Shown here piece after piece: positions 29,515 to 34,215 of a stretch of 34,215 bases of DNA (position 1 is its first letter; each line of letters starts with the position of its first letter). Source of the DNA: a virus; IMG/VR virus record IMGVR_UViG_3300034418_003021, positions 1 through 34,215 of that record; one strand, written 5' to 3'. The notes under the pieces were generated by a model. The model was not told the DNA's origin and ran no database searches. It was given only the letters and a program-made list of their open reading frames with translations. Both the position numbers and the translations under genes were made by a program.

Positions 29515-31301
29515 TGCCTTACCCAACCCGCTCTTCAGCTTCCAGTATCTGGGAGCTTAACCAAATAAGTCAGGCCATATTAGGCAATGACTGGCCCAGT
29601 GTCTCTGTCCCACTAGAGTACCTCGTCATTGCCGGTGGTGGTGCAGGGGGAAGTGGATCAAGCGGAAATGGTGGTGGTGGTGGTGCGGGGGGTTATCGCA
29701 CAAACTACACATCGGCTGGTCCTGTTCCAACCCCCAAACAATCAGGTGGTGGTGCGTCTCTTGAATCTGCGCTGACGATTACAACCGGCACGGCTTACAC
29801 AGTAACAGTCGGTGCTGGTGGCGCTGGTTCAGCATCTAATCAAACTGCTGGCAATGGGTCTAATTCTGTCTTTTCAACTATTACTTCAACGGGCGGTGGC
29901 GGCGGAAGTAGTGAGACTTCAGGAACAGGTGCGACTGGGGGATCAGGCGGTGGAGGTGGTGGCCCTGCTGGCCCAGGTGGACCGGGAACCACAAGCCAAG
30001 GGTTTGCTGGAGGTTCAGATCCCGGTGGAGGCGGCGGCGGTGGCGCCGGAGAAGCTGGTGGAACAGACGGCCCCGGAGAGGGTGGTGATGGTGTTTGGTC
30101 AGATATTACCGGGTCAGGCACTCAACGAACAGGGGGTGGTGGAGGGCGTGGGGCCGCATCGTTAGGATACGCAGGCGGTGCAGGAGGTGGTGGTGATGGC
30201 GCTGGAGATCCCCCCGGTGTCGCTGGTGATGGCACACAACTTACCGGCAGCGGTGGCGGCGGTAGCCGTGCTGGTTTAGTAGGCGGTGCAGGCGGCTCAG
30301 GTGTCGTAGTTCTCCGAGTACCCGATTATGTTGCCGCACAGTTCTCAGGTGGTGTAGCCGCCCGTGCTTACTCCGTGTCTGGCTACAACATTTATGAGGT
30401 TCAGCAGACCACGACAACTGGTGAGACTGTGACGTTCTACCCCAATGCTTTCTTAGCAGAATATCTTGTTGTCGCAGGAGGAGGTGCAGGAAGACCCATC
30501 CTAAACTATGCTGGCGGCGGTGGCGGCGCAGGAGGCGTTTTGACTTCTGATAATACTGTTGCTATACCCGTAACGGTTGGACAGACTTACCCTGTTATTG
30601 TTGGAGGTGGCGGGGCGTTAGCATCATCGGGTTCTGATTCTCAATTTGCTTCAGTCGTTGCAAGTGGCGGCGGTGTAGGTGGTATAGCTTCTGGAACTTC
30701 GGCTGGAGGTAACGGAGGCTCTGGTGGCGGAGGTGGTCAATTTGGAGCCTTTGGAGCCGTAGGTGGTTTTGGTAATACGCCATTTAGAAACCCATCACAA
30801 GGAAATAACGGCGGCAGTTCTGTGGGCGGTAGTGGAACCCGTTCGGTTGGTGCTGGTGGTGGAGGTGCTGGTGCCATAGGAGGAGACTCAGGAGCAAGCA
30901 CTAGCGGTGGAAATGGTGGTAATGGAATCACATCATCCATTTCGGGATCGCCTGTAACTTATGGCGGCGGCGGTGGGGGTGGAGCCGACACAAACCCCGG
31001 TGTAGCGGGTACAGGTGGGACAGGTGGTGGAGGCGATGGTGCAGGTTTTAGCAACAATGCCACAAATGGCACAGATGGTTTAGGCGGTGGTGGTGGTGGT
31101 AACGGCGGGACAATTTCTGGGCCGGGTCAAAGAAACGGTGGTACGGGCGGTTCAGGCGTAGTCATCATCAAGATCCCTGACACTCGCACTGCGACATTCT
31201 CGGGTGGTGTTACTAACACTTTGTCCACAGCAGTTGCTGGATACAAGATCTACTCTGTAACTGCTACTTCATCAACTAACGAAACGGTCACATTCTCATG
31301 A
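29514..31301 (+). CDS. Adhesin cassette 2, glycine-rich tail adhesin
   Basis: 595 aa, the paralogue of the 614-aa protein. The N-terminus (MPYPTRSSASSIWELNQISQAILGNDWPSV) keeps the W.LN...NARMG/ILGNDWP-like pattern. Two internal modules follow, beginning LEYLVIAGGG (about residue 36) and AEYLVVAGGG (about 315) and ending in SGYNIYEV and AGYKIYSV strands. Gly-block sequence and length differ from cassette 1 while module ends are nearly constant, which suggests selection on the exposed loops. It overlaps the oxygenase gene by ATGA. Confidence 0.85.
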   Translation: MPYPTRSSASSIWELNQISQAILGNDWPSVSVPLEYLVIAGGGAGGSGSSGNGGGGGAGGYRTNYTSAGPVPTPKQSGGGASLESALTITTGTAYTVTVGAGGAGSASNQTAGNGSNSVFSTITSTGGGGGSSETSGTGATGGSGGGGGGPAGPGGPGTTSQGFAGGSDPGGGGGGGAGEAGGTDGPGEGGDGVWSDITGSGTQRTGGGGGRGAASLGYAGGAGGGGDGAGDPPGVAGDGTQLTGSGGGGSRAGLVGGAGGSGVVVLRVPDYVAAQFSGGVAARAYSVSGYNIYEVQQTTTTGETVTFYPNAFLAEYLVVAGGGAGRPILNYAGGGGGAGGVLTSDNTVAIPVTVGQTYPVIVGGGGALASSGSDSQFASVVASGGGVGGIASGTSAGGNGGSGGGGGQFGAFGAVGGFGNTPFRNPSQGNNGGSSVGGSGTRSVGAGGGGAGAIGGDSGASTSGGNGGNGITSSISGSPVTYGGGGGGGADTNPGVAGTGGTGGGGDGAGFSNNATNGTDGLGGGGGGNGGTISGPGQRNGGTGGSGVVIIKIPDTRTATFSGGVTNTLSTAVAGYKIYSVTATSSTNETVTFS

Positions 31302-31927
31302 ACAACACCGCAGAAGTAATACCTATGCACAGTTCTCCTGAAGAACGGCAGACACCTAACCCTGCTTGGGCGTTCAACCTCGACCCCGTTCATTCATGGG
31401 CCTATTGGGAGAAAGCCTTCAGCAAAGAGGAGTGCGAGCGCATCATCGAGATCGGCAACGACAGGACTCAGCGTCAAGCCAAGACTCGTGGTGAAGAAGC
31501 ACAAAAGGTGCGGAAGTCTGAGATTGCATGGCTCTACCCTTCTGACGATCTTGACTGGGCCTACAGGCGTTTGACCGACATCATTATGGATCTGAACGGC
31601 AGGTTCTTTCAGTTTGATCTGTTTGGTGCTACCGAGGGCTTTCAGTTTACCAAGTATGTTGCCCCAGGTGGCAAGTACGGCAGACACATTGACTCAGCAC
31701 CCGGAACTCTGATTCGCAAACTGTCTTTTACTCTGCAACTCTCGGAGCCTGAAGACTACAAGGGTGGAGATCTCTGCCTGTACTTGGGTGACAAGGCTGA
31801 AGTGATGAAGAAGGATCAGGGCTTTGTTGCTTTGTTCCCCAGTTATGTTTTGCATGAGGTTAAGCCTGTCACGCAGGGAACCCGTTATTCGTTAGTTAGC
31901 TGGATCACCGGCAAACCTTTTAAATAG
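31298..31927 (+). CDS. 2-oxoglutarate/Fe(II)-dependent oxygenase
   Basis: 209 aa. It carries the iron-binding HxD at H130/D132 (YGRHIDSAPG), the distal His at H186 (YVLHEVKPVTQGTRYS) and the 2OG-binding Arg at R196, in a double-stranded beta-helix pattern (LSFTLQLSEP, GGDLCLYLGD, GFVALFPSYVLHEV). It resembles the PKHD/prolyl-4-hydroxylase-like oxygenases carried by many aquatic phages. It is coupled by ATGA to the glycine-rich adhesin gene, so a virion fibre protein is a possible substrate, but a host target or nucleic acid cannot be excluded. Confidence 0.92.
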   Translation: MNNTAEVIPMHSSPEERQTPNPAWAFNLDPVHSWAYWEKAFSKEECERIIEIGNDRTQRQAKTRGEEAQKVRKSEIAWLYPSDDLDWAYRRLTDIIMDLNGRFFQFDLFGATEGFQFTKYVAPGGKYGRHIDSAPGTLIRKLSFTLQLSEPEDYKGGDLCLYLGDKAEVMKKDQGFVALFPSYVLHEVKPVTQGTRYSLVSWITGKPFK

Positions 31928-31935
31928 GAGTAGAC

Positions 31936-32316
31936 ATGGCACATTTTGCCCGCATCAAAAATGGAATCGTGGATTTTGTAACTGTCGGTCGTGATGACGA
32001 CGAGAGCAGGGAAGATGAATTGGCCCATGACGGTTGGATTTATAAGAGAACTTCTTATAATACGAGGGGTGGGGTTCACTACGGACCCGACGGTCAACCG
32101 TCTGCCGATCAATCCAAAGCCTTCCGCAAGAACTACGCTGGAATTGGCTACATGTACGATCCGATCCGCGACGCATTTATTCCCCCCAAGCCATTTAATT
32201 CTTGGGTTCTTAACGATCAAACCTGCTTATGGGAAGCTCCCGTTGCTATGCCGGATGACGGCAAGCGCTACCAGTGGGACGAAGTAACAACCTCATGGGC
32301 TGAAATTACGGAGTAA
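31936..32316 (+). CDS. Tail-associated protein common in cyanophage-like virions
   Basis: 126 aa. MAHFARIKNGIVDFVTVGRDDD, then SYNTRGGVHYG, KAFRKNYAGIGYMYDPIRDAFIPPKPFNSWVLNDQTCLWEAPVAMPDDGKRYQWDEVTTSWAEI. The FRKNYAGIGYMYD..RDAFIPPKP.NSWVLN..TCLWE segment is a very recognisable phage structural motif found in cyanophages and other aquatic phages. Its role in the particle is not known to me. AGGAGTAGAC precedes the start. Confidence 0.82.
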   Translation: MAHFARIKNGIVDFVTVGRDDDESREDELAHDGWIYKRTSYNTRGGVHYGPDGQPSADQSKAFRKNYAGIGYMYDPIRDAFIPPKPFNSWVLNDQTCLWEAPVAMPDDGKRYQWDEVTTSWAEITE

Positions 32317-32319
32317 ATT

Positions 32320-34014
32320 ATGGCCTCATCATGGTCTGCTTTAAAAATTGAGTTAATCGGCACCGGAGAGCAGTCTGGCTCCTGGGGCAACACCACAAAC
32401 ATTAACCTGGGTGATGGTGGCGCTGGCTTGGAGCAGGCCATTGTCGGTCGTGCCGAATTAGTAACGGGCGACTTTACATCCAACAGCTACACACTTAGTT
32501 ACACCGACACCAACGCTGTTCAGGACTTTCGTGCGTTAGTGCTTGATATTACAGCCACACTTAGCGCCGCCGGTACGGTAATCGTCCCAGCCATTAACAA
32601 ACCTTACTTGGTGTTTAACAACTCGGTGGGCGGCTACGACGTTACGGTCAAGGTATCCGGGCAGACTGGGGTTACGGTTCCCAACGGCAAAAAAGCCATT
32701 GTGTATAACAACGGAACGGATGTCGGTCATGCCCTGAGCTGGATTGACTCCTTAACTCTCGGAAACGCTCTTGCTGTTACATCAGGTGGAACGGGGCAAA
32801 CATCGTTTACTAACGGTCAGCTTCTTATCGGCAATACCACAGGTAATACCTTGTCCAAGGCAACGCTGACCGCTGGAAACAATATCTCTGTTACGAATGG
32901 AACAGGTTCGATTACGCTGGCTGCTACTGCGGCAGGCTCTGATACCCAGATTCAGTTTAATGACGGCGGCACTAACTTGGGTGGCGATTCTGGGCTTGTG
33001 TATAACAAGACAACCAATACCCTGACGGTTGATGTTGTAGATATTGGTACGGGGGCAGGGAATATCGCCACAAACACAGCAATTGGCGACCAAGCTCTTG
33101 ATGCAAACACAACCGGTTTTGAAAATGTTGCAGTCGGTCATAGGGCGCTGACCAGTAATACAACTGGAGATTACTGTACTGCCATCGGTGCGGATGCATT
33201 ATATTCAAACACAAGCGCCAACTACAACACAGCCGTTGGAACTGATGCCGCAGTTCTAACATCAACGGGCATTTCAAACACCGCTGTTGGTGCCTCTGCT
33301 TTGGTTTATAACGTCAGCGGTAGTTTTAATACAGCGTTTGGTACAGCCGCACTTTTTGATGCAACAGGCGGCGCTAATGTGGCTGTTGGATATTACGCCT
33401 TATCTTCTATTGTGAATGTTACTAACAATACCGCTATTGGGCACCAGGCACTTAAAGATGACACAGGGATTAGTAACTCTTCTGCTCTAGGTGCAAATAC
33501 TGCGGTGACTGGATCTAATCAGGTTCAGCTTGGTGATTCGTCAACCACGACTTACGTTTATGGAACGGTACAGAATCGCTCCGACGCAAGGGACAAAGCA
33601 GATATTCGTGACACCGAGCTTGGCCTTGACTTCATCATGTCCCTTCGTCCCGTTGACTATAAATGGGATTACAGAGAAACTTATAAAACAGCAGCCCCTG
33701 AGAAGCCCATTAAAGGTACGCCTGAGGCTCAACAAGAATATGCCGCTAAGATGGAACAGTGGAGGCAGCAGAACAATCTGTCTAACATTACGCCCAATGG
33801 GTCAAACAAACGCAGCCGTTACCATCACGGTCTGATCGCGCAAGAAGTCAAAGCAGTAATGAATGCCAAAGGCATTGATTTTGGTGGCTACCAGGATCAC
33901 TCAGTTAATGGCGGCGATGACGTTTTGTCGATTGGATACGATGAGCTAATTGCCCCCTTGATTAAAGCGATTCAGGAGCTGAAAGCAGAGATTGAAGAGC
34001 TGAAAGCTAGGTAA
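32320..34014 (+). CDS. Tail fibre/spike with S74 intramolecular chaperone autoprotease
   Basis: 564 aa. An N-terminal attachment part (SSWSALKIELIGTGEQSGSWGNTTNINLGDGG) is followed by a beta-rich shaft. Residues about 250-400 are head-type repeats (NTAIGDQAL, NVAVGHRAL, NTAVGTDA, NTAVGASAL, NTAFGTAAL) like those of trimeric adhesins. The C-terminal peptidase S74 domain begins at the SDARDK site (421-426), where the Ser-Lys dyad cuts after trimer folding, and runs through RPVDYKWDY, YHHGLIAQEV and DELIAPLIKAI to a terminal coiled coil. The chaperone is therefore released from the mature spike. Confidence 0.93.
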   Translation: MASSWSALKIELIGTGEQSGSWGNTTNINLGDGGAGLEQAIVGRAELVTGDFTSNSYTLSYTDTNAVQDFRALVLDITATLSAAGTVIVPAINKPYLVFNNSVGGYDVTVKVSGQTGVTVPNGKKAIVYNNGTDVGHALSWIDSLTLGNALAVTSGGTGQTSFTNGQLLIGNTTGNTLSKATLTAGNNISVTNGTGSITLAATAAGSDTQIQFNDGGTNLGGDSGLVYNKTTNTLTVDVVDIGTGAGNIATNTAIGDQALDANTTGFENVAVGHRALTSNTTGDYCTAIGADALYSNTSANYNTAVGTDAAVLTSTGISNTAVGASALVYNVSGSFNTAFGTAALFDATGGANVAVGYYALSSIVNVTNNTAIGHQALKDDTGISNSSALGANTAVTGSNQVQLGDSSTTTYVYGTVQNRSDARDKADIRDTELGLDFIMSLRPVDYKWDYRETYKTAAPEKPIKGTPEAQQEYAAKMEQWRQQNNLSNITPNGSNKRSRYHHGLIAQEVKAVMNAKGIDFGGYQDHSVNGGDDVLSIGYDELIAPLIKAIQELKAEIEELKAR

Positions 34015-34016
34015 TC

Positions 34017-34215
34017 ATGGACCCAATTACTGCTTTAGCTACCATATCGGCAGTATGGGGCGGTATCAAGAAAGCGGTCGAAGTAGGTCGTGAGGTTCAA
34101 GACGTATGGAGTCAGTTGTCAAAGTGGGCGCAAGCCGCTGATGTACTAGAGCAGGTATCGGATAAACCTAAGAAACCGCCGTTATTTAAGAAGATTGACT
34201 TTAGTAACGACACCA
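34017..34215 (+). CDS. Hypothetical virion-region protein (3' end outside window)
   Basis: The visible 66 codons begin MDPITALATISAVWGGIKKAVEVGREVQDVWSQLSKWAQAADVLEQ and continue KPKKPPLFKKIDFSNDT at the edge. The ATG is 2 nt after the previous stop. An N-terminal Ala-rich amphipathic helix and KKPPLFKK resemble small proteins placed after fibre genes in cyanophage-like genomes. The function is unknown, and the C-terminus is not seen. Confidence 0.75.
   Translation, partial: MDPITALATISAVWGGIKKAVEVGREVQDVWSQLSKWAQAADVLEQVSDKPKKPPLFKKIDFSNDT

Noticed and set aside
29840-30940. Proline-rich minus-strand frames
   Set aside because: They are antisense translations of glycine codons (GGN read as CCN) in the adhesin gene.

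Overview
This window is most of the structural half, plus part of the early half, of a tailed bacteriophage genome of the kind recovered from aquatic viromes. The evidence is a dense head-and-tail gene order on the + strand (terminase, portal, GroES-like cochaperonin, scaffold, capsid, adaptors, fibres), short overlapping genes with strong Shine-Dalgarno sites, and no bacterial housekeeping genes. The portal is long (822 aa), no tape-measure gene is seen, and the adaptors are short, so a short-tailed (podovirus-like) virion is likely; this is inference. Sigma70-type promoters, an rRNA-type boxA and UUCG-loop terminators suggest a proteobacterial host. I see no integrase or lysogeny repressor in the window.

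Layout. (1) 1-4984, minus strand: an early-type operon of ten genes. It holds a MoxR/CobS-like AAA+ ATPase, a DUF3150-like protein, a protein joining an HExxH motif to a VWA domain, and several very small genes, including a 42-aa membrane protein. (2) 4985-6140, no genes: from right to left this holds a 12-bp inverted repeat, an AT-rich module bounded by two perfect palindromes and filled with TGTTC/GAACA repeats that switch orientation at its centre, a strong minus-strand promoter, a boxB-like hairpin next to an rrn-type boxA, and a leader of about 470 nt. (3) 6141-6821, minus strand: a self-contained cassette of promoter, one Lys/Ala-rich gene and terminator, resembling a moron. (4) 6822-7219: the divergent early/late intergenic region with repeated C-tract plus TGGAGTCCCG elements pointing into the late genes. 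(5) 7220-15365: small and large terminase, portal, GroES-like protein, scaffold, decoration-like protein and major capsid protein, closed by a terminator. (6) 15501-21083: two small beta-rich proteins, a run of tiny Lys/Gly-rich basic proteins, head-tail adaptors and small structural proteins. (7) 21089-34215: tail fibre and adhesin genes. These include a 20-residue-repeat protein, a LamG/SPRY fibre, a freestanding HNH endonuclease, a tail-assembly-like protein, a tandemly duplicated three-gene glycine-rich adhesin cassette, a 2OG-Fe(II) oxygenase and a fibre ending in an S74 autoprotease chaperone.

The most unusual content is regulatory. Eight copies of a near-perfect palindrome (arms AACTTCACAC / GTGTGAAGTT around one A or T) lie only in the early minus-strand half, between genes, beside promoters and twice inside coding sequence. 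Two of them bound the candidate origin-like module at 5531-5960. The early operon also appears to carry an rRNA-style antitermination leader.
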